Below, piece after piece: positions 46,333-55,672 of a stretch of DNA of 64,000 nt. The DNA comes from Comamonas sp009360615 (GTDB lineage Bacteria; Pseudomonadota; Gammaproteobacteria; Burkholderiales; Burkholderiaceae_C), in assembly GCF_035784015.1 (NCBI RefSeq), contig NZ_JALKOW010000005.1. One strand, given 5' to 3'. The position numbers and the translations under genes were made by a program. Position 1 is the stretch's first letter. The number at the start of each line of letters is the position of its first letter. The notes beneath the pieces are model-generated. The model was not told where the DNA came from. It saw only the letters and a program-made list of their open reading frames with translations, and did not search any database.

Positions 46333-47565
46333 TCAGATGCGCGCCACTTCCAGGCCGGCCTTGCGTTCGGCGGCACGGCAGGCGGCGGCGGTGAACAGCA
46401 CGTCGGTCGAGGAGTTCAAAGCCGTCTCGGTAGAGTCCTGAATCACGCCAATGACATAGCCCACGCCGACCACCTGCATGGCCACATCGTTGGGAATGTT
46501 GAACAGGCTGCAGGCCAGCGGAATCAGCAGCAGCGAACCGCCGGGAACGCCCGAGGCGCCGCAGGCGCAGACCGCGGACACTACGCACAGCAGGATGGCC
46601 GTGGGGATGTCCACGGGGATGTGAAGCGTATGGGCTGCGGCCAGCGTCAGCACGCTGATGGTGACGGCCGCGCCGGCCATATTGATGGTGGCACCCAGCG
46701 GAATCGAGATGCTGTAGGTGTTCTCGTCCAGCCTGAGCTTTTGGGCGAGGGCCAGATTGACGGGGATGTTGGCGCCCGAGCTGCGTGTGAAGAATGCGGT
46801 GACTGCGCTTTCACGCAGGCAGGTGAGCACCAGCGGGTAGGGGTTGCGGCGAGTCTGCGTCCAGACAATCGCGGGGTTGATCACCAGTGCTACAAACACC
46901 ATGCAGCCGACCAGCACGGCCAGCAGATGGGCGTAGTCCTTGAGGGCATCCAGCCCGCCCGAGGAGAAGGTGGCGACCACCAGGCCGAAGATCCCGAAGG
47001 GGGCCAGCCGGATCACGCCCTGGATCACACGGGTGATGGCATCTCCGAAGTCCTCCACCATGGTGCGGGTGCTGGGGCTGGCGTGGCGCAGTGCGATGCC
47101 GAGTGCGATGGCCCAGGCCAGAATGCCGATGTAATTGGCGTTCAGCAAGGCGTTGACGGGGTTGTCGAACAGGCTCTGCACGACGGTGCTCAGCACCTGG
47201 CTGATTTCGCCGGGCACACTCTGGACTTTGGGGGCTTCCCGAAAGTGGATCACCGAGGGGAAGATGGCGCTGGCAGCGACGGCCACGCACGCCGCTGCCA
47301 GCGTGCCGATGACGTAGAGCAAGAGCACGGGCTTGATCTGCGTTTCCTGTCCCGGGCGGTGGCTGCTGATGGCTGCCATCACCAGCAGCAGGACCAGCAC
47401 CGGGGCCACGGCCTTGAGGGCGGCAATGAACAGGCTGCCCAGCAAGGATGCGGGCTGGGCGGCCGCCGGCCACAACCAGGCCACCAGGCCGCCCAGAATC
47501 AGGGCAATCACAATCTGCAGCACCAGGCTGGTGCGGTTGAACCAATCGAGCAAGGCTTTCAGCAT
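46333..47565 (-). CDS. sstT: Serine/threonine:sodium symporter
   Basis: A 410-residue member of the dicarboxylate/amino acid:cation symporter family, with eight membrane helices and two re-entrant loops. Family features include FFTRSSGANIPVNLALAQKL, the NMAGAAVTISVLTLAAA region and SGVPGGSLLLIPLACSLFNI. Overall sequence is of the SstT type. The last residues KAGLEVARI are cytoplasmic. It stands alone. Confidence 0.93.
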   Translation of the reverse strand: MLKALLDWFNRTSLVLQIVIALILGGLVAWLWPAAAQPASLLGSLFIAALKAVAPVLVLLLVMAAISSHRPGQETQIKPVLLLYVIGTLAAACVAVAASAIFPSVIHFREAPKVQSVPGEISQVLSTVVQSLFDNPVNALLNANYIGILAWAIALGIALRHASPSTRTMVEDFGDAITRVIQGVIRLAPFGIFGLVVATFSSGGLDALKDYAHLLAVLVGCMVFVALVINPAIVWTQTRRNPYPLVLTCLRESAVTAFFTRSSGANIPVNLALAQKLRLDENTYSISIPLGATINMAGAAVTISVLTLAAAHTLHIPVDIPTAILLCVVSAVCACGASGVPGGSLLLIPLACSLFNIPNDVAMQVVGVGYVIGVIQDSTETALNSSTDVLFTAAACRAAERKAGLEVARI

Positions 47566-47872
47566 GCTGGGTATTCGTTAGGGGATCGGAGGAGGGCGCA
47601 AGCGCACCAAGCTCCTCATGACGGACATGAAAAGATCTGGTGCGCGAATGCCGGGGAGGCTGCAGGGCAAGCCTGCCGCCAGGCGTTCCGGGCGGCTTCA
47701 CAGCTTCATGTAAAGACTTGCACTCGGCACAAGCCATGCCGGTTCTGCCCGATGAGTGGGTGTGCCGCCCGTTGGGGGCGCAGTGTAGCGGCAATGAAAA
47801 ACCTCAGCGCCCAGCCCAGACATGGCCTTGTGAGTCCCAGGTCTGCCGCAAACGCCGGGATAATACGGCCCC
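47566..47872. other. Divergent gap between sstT and rlmB
   Basis: About 307 bases holding promoters for both genes. I see no gene, strong repeat or hairpin. Confidence 0.5.
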
Positions 47873-48643
47873 ATGTCGTCCCCCAAAGTTCTTTTCGGCT
47901 TTCACGCCGTAGGCGTGCGTCTGAAGACCGCCCCTCAATCCATCATCGAAGTCTATTTCGAGGCTTCGCGCCGCGATGCGCGCATGCGCCAGTTTCTGGA
48001 GCGCGCCAAGGAGGCCGGTGTGCGTCTGATCGAGGCCGATGCCCTGCGCATTGCCAAGCTCGCCGGTTCGCACGGTCACCAGGGCGTGGCTGCGCGGGTG
48101 GAAGAGGTCAAGGACACGCGCACGCTCGACGAGCTGCTGGATGACCTGGAGGCGGAAGGCGTGAAAGCTCCTTTGCTGTTGGTGCTCGACGGCGTGACCG
48201 ATCCCCACAATCTGGGTGCCTGCCTGCGCGTGGCCGATGGTGCGGGCGTGCACGCCGTGATTGCCCCCAAGGACCATGCGGCCGGCATCAACGCCACGGT
48301 GGCCAAGGTGGCCAGCGGCGCGGCCGAGACCGTGCCCTATTTCATGGTCACCAATCTGGCACGAACGCTCAAGGAACTCAAGGAGCGCGGCATCTGGATC
48401 ATCGGTACCAGCGGCGATGCCGACAGGCATCTCTACCAGATGGATCTGACCGGCCCGACGGCGCTGGTGCTGGGGGCCGAGGGCGATGGCATGCGCCAGC
48501 TGACCCGCAAGACCTGCGATGCGCTGGTCAGCATCCCCATGCAAGGCGCGGTGGAAAGCCTGAATGTGTCTGTCGCCAGCGGCGTGTGCCTGTACGAGGC
48601 ATTGCGCCAGCGCCTGGCTTCGGCAGCGGCGATCAAGGCCTGA
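47873..48643 (+). CDS. rlmB: 23S rRNA (guanosine-2'-O)-methyltransferase RlmB
   Basis: A 256-residue SPOUT methyltransferase that methylates G2251 in the peptidyltransferase region of 23S rRNA. The N-terminal substrate-binding domain (FGFHAVGVRLKTAP) is followed by the catalytic knot domain with VLDGVTDPHNLGACLRVADG, HAAGINATVAKVASGA, LVLGAEGDGM and IPMQGAVESLNVSVASGV. Length and motifs are standard. Confidence 0.96.
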   Translation: MSSPKVLFGFHAVGVRLKTAPQSIIEVYFEASRRDARMRQFLERAKEAGVRLIEADALRIAKLAGSHGHQGVAARVEEVKDTRTLDELLDDLEAEGVKAPLLLVLDGVTDPHNLGACLRVADGAGVHAVIAPKDHAAGINATVAKVASGAAETVPYFMVTNLARTLKELKERGIWIIGTSGDADRHLYQMDLTGPTALVLGAEGDGMRQLTRKTCDALVSIPMQGAVESLNVSVASGVCLYEALRQRLASAAAIKA

Positions 48644-48668
48644 GCCGACTGGCCCGGTCACTGAATGC

Positions 48669-48702
48669 AAGGCGCGACGGCGAAAGCGGTCGCGCCTTTT
48701 TT
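48669..48702 (+). terminator. Terminator after rlmB
   Basis: GGCGCGAC-GGCGAAAGCG-GTCGCGCC followed by TTTTTT; strong. Confidence 0.92.
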
Positions 48703-48721
48703 GCGGGCGATCGTATCGCCC

Positions 48722-50662
48722 TCAGGCGGCGGGCAGATCGGCAGGGGTCGTGCAGCCCGGATTCAGCATGCGCTGTACGGTGCGTGCCAGCTCGCCGATG
48801 TCCATGGGCTTGCTCAGCAAGGCATAGCGGCATTCCCGGGCCTGCGGCAGTTCGGCCTCTTCGCTGCTGGTCAGCAGGACGAGCGGAATGAGAATCTGCT
48901 TGCGCGCCAGCTCCTGCTGCATATTCGCGATGTTCAAAGGAGGCGGAAACTCATCGGCGGCGATGATGAGGTCCACCTTCATGCCGCTGTTGATGTAGCG
49001 CTGCGCGACTTCCGGCAAGTAGGCGGTCACGACCTGGTAGTCAAGGCCGTAAAGTACCTGGGCCATGGCATTGCGCGCGGCCAGGTCCGGCTCGATCAGC
49101 AAGATCGTTTCCTGCCGGCCTGCAGGGGTCGCGGCTTGCGGGCTTTGCGCCGCTGCCGGCTGTGCGCGCGGAAAGTACAGGCTCACGACGGTGCCCAGGC
49201 CCTGGGTGCTTTCGACTTCGATCAGGCCCTGGACATGGTCCATGAAGTTCTTGACCATGGGCAGCCCCAGGCCCGCACCTTTGCCCTCGGGTTTGGTGGT
49301 GAAGAACATATCGAAGATGCGGGCCTTGATCTCCTCGCTCATGCCCATGCCGTTGTCAGTCACGCTGACCATGACATAGTCGCCCGCATGCCCGGGGCGC
49401 TTGAGCAGCACGTTCTCTGCAGTCAGGGTGATCAGGCCGTGTTCTTCGGTGGCATCGCGCGCGTTGAGGCAGAGGTTGATCAGCGAGTTCTCGAAATAGA
49501 GCTTGTCCACGCTGATGGGCCAGATGCTGGCTGCCATGCGCAGCTGCAGTTCAGCGTTCTGGCCGACGGCCTTGCTCAGCAGGGGTTCCAGATCCTGCAC
49601 CAGTGCACGGGGGTCGGCAGAGGCCAGCTGCATGGACTTGCGGCTGCTGAACCCGGTCAGATGCGATGCCAGGCTGCCTGCTTTCTGAATGGTGTTGAGG
49701 ATCACATCCACATGCTCGAGCTGCTCGGGCTCGCCCAGCTGCCTTTCCAGCATGCCGGCATGCAGGCCCGTGATGAACAGCAGGTTCTTCATGTCATGCG
49801 CGACACCGGCGGACAGCTGGTTCACCATGCCCATTTTCTGGGCCTGGGCGAGGTAGGTCTCGGCCTGATCCAGTGCCTGCTGCTTGAGCCTCAGCTGATG
49901 GCTGAGCGTGGTGATCTGGTCGCGCAGCTGATTCTCGGACCGCCGGATGCTGTCGATGCCCAGATTGGCACCGACCCAGTAGAGGATCCTGCCCTGCGCA
50001 TTCCTGACCGGAGACAGTGACGCAAAAAACCAGTGGAACTGGCCGTCGTGGCGTTTGATGCGGAGCCGGTATCCTGTCGGCTTTTCGGTGATCAGTGCGC
50101 GCGACAGCCCGGTGTTGACGGCGGCCAGGTCGTCGGGGTGCACGATATCGATCCAGATGCCTTCGCGCAGGCTCAGGGGGCGCACTTCCCGATAGGCATA
50201 CTCATGCAGGGCACGGTTGAACCAGGTCACCTCCCCATGGGGGGTGGCCATCCAGATCTGATAGGGCAGGTGATCGAGGAAGGCCTCGAAGCGGTTGACA
50301 TGGCCGAGACCGAGTTCGTCATCGGGCTCGGGCGATGCCGTGCCGGTCTGCAGCACATAGCACTGCACCGCCGGTATCGCCCCGTCATCCGCAATCGGTG
50401 AGAAATGCCAGAGCCCGGGCAGACCGGGCAGACGGGTCGTGGTCTCCCGGCCTGTTTCCAGGCATTGGCTGACAGCTTTTCTGGCCGACTCGAACATGTC
50501 GAGCGCCGGCGCTGCGGGGGATCGGCTGCCGGGCTGCAAAAGCCGCTGCATGGCCGGGTTGGCAAAGCGCATCTCCAGCGTTCCGGCATCGACGAGCGCC
50601 CATGCCAATGACGCAGGCCTCATGGCTTGCTGAAGTGCGAACAATCGGCCCGGCTCGTTCAT
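48722..50662 (-). CDS. Hybrid sensor histidine kinase with C-terminal receiver-like domain
   Basis: It has 646 residues from ATG 50662 (MNEPGRLFALQQAM), with no membrane segment, so it is a cytoplasmic sensor. Two PAS-like domains occur: one near 15-110 and one at about 130-250 (FLDHLPYQIWMATPHGEVTW, RLRIKRHDGQFHWFFASLSP). The kinase core has phospho-acceptor His289 in GVAHDMKNLL, N-box LINLCLNARDA, VTDNGMGM and GAGLGLPMVKNF. The C-terminal receiver is degenerate: IEPD in place of the usual acidic pair region and AADEF at the phospho-acceptor strand, while LSKP keeps the lysine. No response regulator lies nearby. Confidence 0.9.
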   Translation of the reverse strand: MNEPGRLFALQQAMRPASLAWALVDAGTLEMRFANPAMQRLLQPGSRSPAAPALDMFESARKAVSQCLETGRETTTRLPGLPGLWHFSPIADDGAIPAVQCYVLQTGTASPEPDDELGLGHVNRFEAFLDHLPYQIWMATPHGEVTWFNRALHEYAYREVRPLSLREGIWIDIVHPDDLAAVNTGLSRALITEKPTGYRLRIKRHDGQFHWFFASLSPVRNAQGRILYWVGANLGIDSIRRSENQLRDQITTLSHQLRLKQQALDQAETYLAQAQKMGMVNQLSAGVAHDMKNLLFITGLHAGMLERQLGEPEQLEHVDVILNTIQKAGSLASHLTGFSSRKSMQLASADPRALVQDLEPLLSKAVGQNAELQLRMAASIWPISVDKLYFENSLINLCLNARDATEEHGLITLTAENVLLKRPGHAGDYVMVSVTDNGMGMSEEIKARIFDMFFTTKPEGKGAGLGLPMVKNFMDHVQGLIEVESTQGLGTVVSLYFPRAQPAAAQSPQAATPAGRQETILLIEPDLAARNAMAQVLYGLDYQVVTAYLPEVAQRYINSGMKVDLIIAADEFPPPLNIANMQQELARKQILIPLVLLTSSEEAELPQARECRYALLSKPMDIGELARTVQRMLNPGCTTPADLPAA

Positions 50663-50748
50663 GTGCTGGTATGGTGCAATATCAGGCAGAGCAGACACTC
50701 TGCACAGTGGTTCAAGTATTCCACGTTGCATCTGGATTTTTCGGGGGC

Positions 50749-51555
50749 ATGGCCTTGGTTCAAGCACTGATTGACAATTCTTCGGCGTCCCTGGGTGCGA
50801 TTGCCCGCGTGCGACGATGGCTCGGCGAGACGCAGCGGCTGGCCGTGCTTACCGGTGCCGGTGTCAGTGCCGAATCGGGAGTGCCCACGTTCAGGGATGC
50901 GGCAAGCGGCTACTGGGCCCGGTTCAATCCCGAGGAAATGGCCAGCGAGGCTGGATACCGCCGCGACCCGGCCCTTGTCTGGCGCTGGTACGAGCACCGG
51001 CGCGCCTTGCTTGCCGGGGCGGTTCCCAACGAGGGACATCTGTCGCTGGCGCGTTGGTCGCGCCGGTACCCGGGCCGGATGACGCTGATCACGCAGAATG
51101 TGGACGGGCTGCACCAGCAGGCGGGCAGCGAGGATGTGCTGAGCCTTCATGGCGAGCTGAACCGCAATCGCTGGCTGAGTCGCTGTTGTGCGTCATGCGA
51201 TCTGGAGCATCCCGTGCCTGGCGAGCCGCCGCATTGCGCCGCCTGCGGCAATTTGCTGCGGCCTGACGTCGTCTGGTTCGGCGAGTCTTTGCCCCGCCAG
51301 ACCTGGGCCCTTGCAGAGCAGGCGGCCGAGCAATGTCAGCTGATGCTGGTGATCGGCACATCGGGCGCCGTCTACCCGGCCGCAGGTCTGGCCCGGATCG
51401 CCAGGCGCAACAGCGCCCGTGTGGTCATCCTGAACCCCCATGCCAGCGAGCTGGACCCGGTGGCCGATCAGTTGATTGCCCTGCCATCGGCGCAGGCGTT
51501 GCCCTTGCTGCTGGCAAATCCAGAGGAGGGCTCTGAGCCGAGGCACCCCTGCTGA
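50749..51555 (+). CDS. Sirtuin, NAD-dependent protein deacylase (class III, CobB type)
   Basis: A 268-residue Sir2 enzyme. Motifs: TGAGVSAESGVPTFRD (NAD site, GAG at 36-38), TQNVDGLHQQAG, catalytic His134 in SLHGEL, zinc cysteines 147, 150, 163 and 166, and WFGESLP. The pair Tyr81 and Arg84 (WYEHR) is the class III feature that in CobB/SIRT5 favours acidic acyl groups such as succinyl. Start ATG 50749 is chosen; the frame is open further upstream. It is divergent from the sensor kinase gene. Confidence 0.93.
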   Translation: MALVQALIDNSSASLGAIARVRRWLGETQRLAVLTGAGVSAESGVPTFRDAASGYWARFNPEEMASEAGYRRDPALVWRWYEHRRALLAGAVPNEGHLSLARWSRRYPGRMTLITQNVDGLHQQAGSEDVLSLHGELNRNRWLSRCCASCDLEHPVPGEPPHCAACGNLLRPDVVWFGESLPRQTWALAEQAAEQCQLMLVIGTSGAVYPAAGLARIARRNSARVVILNPHASELDPVADQLIALPSAQALPLLLANPEEGSEPRHPC

Positions 51556-51564
51556 CCCTTGCCT

Positions 51565-52164
51565 CTAGACCCAGCCCAGCGCACCCAGCGCCGCACCGGC
51601 AGCGAGCAGCCACAGGAGGTGAATGTGGCTGCGCCATACCAGCAGGGTGCACGCAAGGCTCAGCAGCCAGAGCCGCCAGTCCTTGCCGGGGCTGCCGCTG
51701 GCGCTGCCCAGCAACCAGCCGGTCGCCAGCAGCAGTCCGATCACCAGCGGAGCCATGCCCTGCTTGAAGGCGCGCACGCCGCGTTTGTCCCGGTTGCGCT
51801 GGCCCCAGCGCGAAGCCTGCCAGGTCAGCAGCGAACTGGGCAACAGAATGCCCACCATGCATATGGCAACACCGAGTGCACCCAGACCCCAGGCCACAGG
51901 GCCGGCACCGCCACCCGCATTCAGACCCACGTTCCAGCCCAGCAAGGCGATGAACAGCACATTGGGGCCGGGGGCTGCCTGGGCGATGGCGATGGAAGTG
52001 GTGAACTGGGTGTCCGACAGCCAGTGGTTTCCGTCGACCAGATAGCGGTGCATATCGGGCGCGGCAGTGATGGCCCCACCCACGGCCATCAGCGACAGCG
52101 TCAGGAAGTAGCCCAGCAGATGCAGCCAGTCCAGGGTCTGCAGATCGATCACCGGCGCGCTCAT
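51565..52164 (-). CDS. Chromate transporter, second half (short-chain ChrA family)
   Basis: A 199-residue membrane protein matching one CHR domain. It has the Pro/Gly motif AAPGPNVLFIALLG and GGAITAAPDMHRYLV. Two six-helix halves encoded by separate genes are known for short-chain ChrA proteins. It overlaps the preceding gene by four bases (ATGA). Such pairs export chromate; some family members carry other anions. Confidence 0.9.
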   Translation of the reverse strand: MSAPVIDLQTLDWLHLLGYFLTLSLMAVGGAITAAPDMHRYLVDGNHWLSDTQFTTSIAIAQAAPGPNVLFIALLGWNVGLNAGGGAGPVAWGLGALGVAICMVGILLPSSLLTWQASRWGQRNRDKRGVRAFKQGMAPLVIGLLLATGWLLGSASGSPGKDWRLWLLSLACTLLVWRSHIHLLWLLAAGAALGALGWV

Positions 52165-52748
52165 GCCAGCCTCCGGTAGGTCAGCACGCAGCCGCTGGCA
52201 CCCACCAGCAGCAGGGCCCAGAACAGCGGCAGGCGCAGCACTGCGACCAGCACAAAGGCGGCAAAGGCCAGCCCTGCGCAGTACCATTTGCCCAGGGGGT
52301 GTCTGCGCAGCGTGCCGGCCAGCTTGAGGCCCATGCCTGCGACCAGCCCTGCCGCCACGGCGCCCATGCCGCGCAGGGCTCCGGCCACGGCCGGGTTGGC
52401 CGCGAACTGGGTGTAGACCAGAGTGAGGCTGATGACCACCAGCATGGGAAAGGTCAGCATGCCGCACAGTCCCACGAGGGCTCCGCGCCAGCCGAAGTAG
52501 CGTTCGCCCAGCATGATGGAGAGATTCACCACATTGGGCCCGGGCATGATCTGCGCCACCGCCCAATCCTCCATGAACTCCTCGTTGCTCAGCCATTGGC
52601 GTTTTTCGACCAGTTCGCGCTGCACCACGGCCAGCACGCCGCCAAAGCCCTGCAAGGCCAGCCAGGTCAGCGACCAGAAAAGTTCGCGCAGATGTACGGG
52701 GCGTGGCCGCTGGGCTGGCGGCAGGGATGGTGGGGCGGGTGCGCTCAT
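52161..52748 (-). CDS. Chromate transporter, first half (short-chain ChrA family)
   Basis: A 195-residue membrane protein with the other CHR half. Motifs: LALQGFGGVLAVVQRELVEK, WLSNEEFMEDWAVAQIMPGP followed by NVVNLSIMLG. The proline-rich N-terminus (SAPAPPSLPPAQRPRPVHLR) is cytoplasmic. Start ATG 52748. The two genes form a two-gene operon whose products should pair. Confidence 0.9.
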   Translation of the reverse strand: MSAPAPPSLPPAQRPRPVHLRELFWSLTWLALQGFGGVLAVVQRELVEKRQWLSNEEFMEDWAVAQIMPGPNVVNLSIMLGERYFGWRGALVGLCGMLTFPMLVVISLTLVYTQFAANPAVAGALRGMGAVAAGLVAGMGLKLAGTLRRHPLGKWYCAGLAFAAFVLVAVLRLPLFWALLLVGASGCVLTYRRLA

Positions 52749-53096
52749 GGAAACGGCTTCGGGGCCTCTGGAGAAAGTGATGGCGATCAGCCGTGCATGC
52801 TAATGCGGGCGCCCGTGGCCGGATAGGTGCCAGCCATCTCCAGTCGAGAAGGGCGTATCGATCACTTTGATGGCTCCCGTTGCCAGACCGCAACGCATGA
52901 GCGGCGCAGAGAGCGCGGCGGATCTGTTCGAGACCGGCGTCGTCAGCCTCCAGCCGCCGGTTGTCCTTCATACCGGGTGAGAACCTCGGTCAGTTTGCTG
53001 TCGATCGCTCGGCATGCCGCAGAGGCAACCCGCCCTGCAGCCGGGCTGTCGCGGGCTTTGCCCGGCCCTGAGCCTGCGAGCCGGCGGCAGCGGTGT
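52749..53096. other. Gap upstream of the chromate transporter genes
   Basis: About 348 bases between the end of the GAF gene and the chr start. It must hold the chr promoter. No gene or strong repeat was recognised. Confidence 0.5.
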
Positions 53097-53681
53097 TCAG
53101 CGCTTGGCGGGCGCCGGGGTGCCGGGCGGCAGGTGCTTGTCGGCAGGGGCGGGCTGCTGCGCCTGCTTGAGATCGATTCGCCTGGCCGTGATCCTGGCCA
53201 CGCACTCGAGTTTTTGCAGATCCCTGGCCGTCAGGCTTTCGTCGGCGGCCTGGCTGAAGCAGCACAGCGTGCCGTAGACCGTGCCGCTGGCCAGCACGAT
53301 GGGGACGCTCAGATGGGCGCCCACACGAAAAGGAGTTGCCGGAAGCCTAGCAAAGGCCGGGTGGGTGGCTGCATCGTGGACCAGGCCCGGCAATGTGCCC
53401 TCGAGCACGCACTGGCAGAACGACTCTTCCAGAGGGCCGCCTTCGCCGGTGGCGATCCATTCCTTGCCGGGTGCGGTATCGACATGCTGGAACATCCGCT
53501 GGCCATTGCGGATCTCGGAAACGAAAATCACCTCCATACCGAGGTGCTGGCGCAGCTCGTGCAGGACCAGGCGCACGTTTTCATCGACCAGTTCGTCGCT
53601 CTGGTCTGCCGTGGCCAGCAACAATTCGCTGACCTGTACCTCCAGTGCCTCGGGTGCGTAGTCCCAGTTGTGAATCGCCAT
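53097..53681 (-). CDS. Stand-alone GAF-domain protein
   Basis: The 194-residue protein is mostly one GAF domain (about 30-170). It shows LGMEVIFVSEIRNGQRMFQH, the SFCQCVLEG segment, VGAHLSVPIVLASGTVYGTL and CCFSQ. The pattern resembles GAF sensor modules from two-component and diguanylate cyclase proteins, but there is no output domain. A proline-rich tail ends it. Ligand and partner are unknown. Confidence 0.85.
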   Translation of the reverse strand: MAIHNWDYAPEALEVQVSELLLATADQSDELVDENVRLVLHELRQHLGMEVIFVSEIRNGQRMFQHVDTAPGKEWIATGEGGPLEESFCQCVLEGTLPGLVHDAATHPAFARLPATPFRVGAHLSVPIVLASGTVYGTLCCFSQAADESLTARDLQKLECVARITARRIDLKQAQQPAPADKHLPPGTPAPAKR

Positions 53682-53767
53682 CTCTCAAACCTCTGAATGT
53701 CGCGCAGAAAACCTCGGGCCATTGTGGCCGAGTCGACAGGGGTCTCGAGTGAACAAGTCGCAGGACT

Positions 53768-54064
53768 TCACCGGCAATTCCGGTCTGCCACCGGCTGGAC
53801 ACTGCTGTCGGTCGCGTGTGCCCGGCCGGTCTGGGTCTGGATCAGCGCCAGCACCTGGGCATGCAGCTCGGCGGGGACGGCGACCAGCTCCATATTCAGT
53901 ACTCGGGCCATCTCCTGCAGGGTGGAAAAGCGGGGGTCGACATCGCCGGTTTCCGTGCGCTGCACGGCCATGCGCGAGAGGCCGGCGCGTTCGGCGAGAT
54001 CGGCCTGGGTGATGCGGGCGGCCTTGCGGGCCTGGGCCAGAGTCGTGATGAGTTCGGAAGTCAT
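53768..54064 (-). CDS. Small HTH (XRE/HipB-like) transcriptional regulator
   Basis: A 98-residue protein with one helix-turn-helix domain (ARKAARITQADLAERAGLSR, MAVQRTETG, near 12-46) followed by LQEMARVLNMELVAVP, the pattern of HipB-type regulators. No HipA toxin gene lies on either side, so it is an orphan regulator. It is divergent from the cardiolipin synthase gene. Confidence 0.88.
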   Translation of the reverse strand: MTSELITTLAQARKAARITQADLAERAGLSRMAVQRTETGDVDPRFSTLQEMARVLNMELVAVPAELHAQVLALIQTQTGRAHATDSSVQPVADRNCR

Positions 54065-54232
54065 GCGTATTAATATACTCTTTGTAGCGCGGTGCAGACG
54101 CGTGGTGACGGCTGCAGAGCGTCTCCTGCGGTCAGGCCGATCGCCGCAGGCCGCCATGCCGCTGCCATACTGCGAGGGCATGGTGGTGATGGTTCCCGCA
54201 ACAACAGGAGTGCGCAATTGGATTGGATAGCA

Positions 54233-55672
54233 ATGCAGCTGAGCCACGAGAGCGTCAAGCTCTGGCTTTCCGTGGGGTGGTCGCTGTATGTCATCGTGGT
54301 GGGCGTGTGGATTTTGCTGCAGCGCAGTCAGCCGATTGCCACGTTGAGCTGGCTGTTGTCCATGGCAGCGCTGCCCGTGGTGGGGCTGCTGGTCTATTAC
54401 TACTTCGGTCCGCAACGCATGAAGCGCCAGCGTATCAAGCGGCTGCGCTCGCGCAAGCGGTCCCGTGTGCGCAACAGCATGCAAAAGCTCAGGGAGCGCA
54501 TTCCGGCTCAGCAGGAGCGCCTGCGCCAGGTGGCGCGGCTGGTTGGCATGACCAGCGATTTCCCGGTAAGCACGGCCACGTCCATGCAGCTGCTGGTGGG
54601 AGGAGCTGTGACCTTTGATGCGATTGCCGAGGCCGTCAGCGCCGCTCGCCACCATGTGCATCTGGAGTACTACATCTATGAGCCCGATCAGACCGGCACG
54701 GCATTGCGTGACTTGCTGATCGAGAAGGCCCTTGAGGGCGTGCAGGTGCGTTTGCTGGTGGATGCGCTGGGCTCCAAGAGGCTGGGGCGCCAATTTCTGG
54801 AGCCGCTGCAGCGGGCCGGGGCCGAAGTGCTGCGCTTTCACGATGCCAAGATAGGGCGTCGACTGCGACCCGTGGTCAACTTTCGCACCCACCGAAAGAT
54901 ACTGGTCTGCGATGGCAAGGTGGGCTTTACGGGCGGCGTGAACGTAACCGATGAAGAGAACCATCGCATTCGTGAAGATGCCTATCACGACGTGCATATC
55001 CGGGTCGAGGGCTCCGTCGTCAACTGGCTGCAGACGGTGTTTCTCGAAGACTGGGCCTACACCCGCAGCGATGATCCGCAGCGCCTGCCCGAGGATCTTG
55101 ACGACCTGTTGCCCGACTGCGAAGACGGGCCCATCCCCATGCAGGTCGTGACCTCGGGGCCTGACGATCAACTGGACGCCATCTACCGTGCCTACCTGGC
55201 GGCCATCAATGCGGCCCAGCAGCGCATCTTGCTGACCACGCCGTATTTTGTACCGACGGAAGGCGCGCTGACGGCCCTCACCAATGCCGCGCTGCGCGGC
55301 GTGGAGGTTCGTATCCTCGTGCCCAAGAAGTCGGATTCGCTATTGGTGACGGCTGCAGCGCGCTCCTATTTTGACGAGCTGATCCGCTGCGGCGTCCACA
55401 TCTATGAATATGCGGCCAGCATGCTGCACTCCAAGACCTTGGTGGTCGACGACAATATGGCCATGATCGGTACGGCCAATTTTGACTATCGCAGCTTTTT
55501 CCTCAACTACGAGGTCTGCGTGATCGGCTACGGGCCCGAGCTGAATCAGGCCATTGCCGCCCAGTTCGAGGCCGACCTGGGGCAGGCCCGAGTGGTTCAA
55601 TATCGCAGCGAGAAAGGTTTGCGGCGACGACTGTTCGGTTCCGTGGCCCGCTTGACATCGCCGCTGCTGTGA
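54233..55672 (+). CDS. cls: Cardiolipin synthase
   Basis: It condenses two phosphatidylglycerols to cardiolipin at the inner membrane. From ATG 54233 it has 479 residues; a TTG at 54218 behind CAGGAG is an alternative start. Two N-terminal membrane segments (WLSVGWSLYVIVVGVWILL and LSWLLSMAALPVVGLLVYYY) precede two HKD catalytic motifs: H220-x-K in HRKILVCDGKVGFTGG and H399-x-K in HSKTLVVDDNMAMIGTANFD. Its stop overlaps the following sirtuin start by one base. Confidence 0.94.
   Translation: MQLSHESVKLWLSVGWSLYVIVVGVWILLQRSQPIATLSWLLSMAALPVVGLLVYYYFGPQRMKRQRIKRLRSRKRSRVRNSMQKLRERIPAQQERLRQVARLVGMTSDFPVSTATSMQLLVGGAVTFDAIAEAVSAARHHVHLEYYIYEPDQTGTALRDLLIEKALEGVQVRLLVDALGSKRLGRQFLEPLQRAGAEVLRFHDAKIGRRLRPVVNFRTHRKILVCDGKVGFTGGVNVTDEENHRIREDAYHDVHIRVEGSVVNWLQTVFLEDWAYTRSDDPQRLPEDLDDLLPDCEDGPIPMQVVTSGPDDQLDAIYRAYLAAINAAQQRILLTTPYFVPTEGALTALTNAALRGVEVRILVPKKSDSLLVTAAARSYFDELIRCGVHIYEYAASMLHSKTLVVDDNMAMIGTANFDYRSFFLNYEVCVIGYGPELNQAIAAQFEADLGQARVVQYRSEKGLRRRLFGSVARLTSPLL

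Noticed and set aside
46297..48144. A 615-codon plus-strand frame across sstT
   Set aside because: Opposite to SstT; composition of a codon shadow and no recognisable domain.
53768..54064. HipBA toxin-antitoxin system
   Set aside because: The HipB-like regulator is present, but no kinase-like HipA lies next to it on either side.
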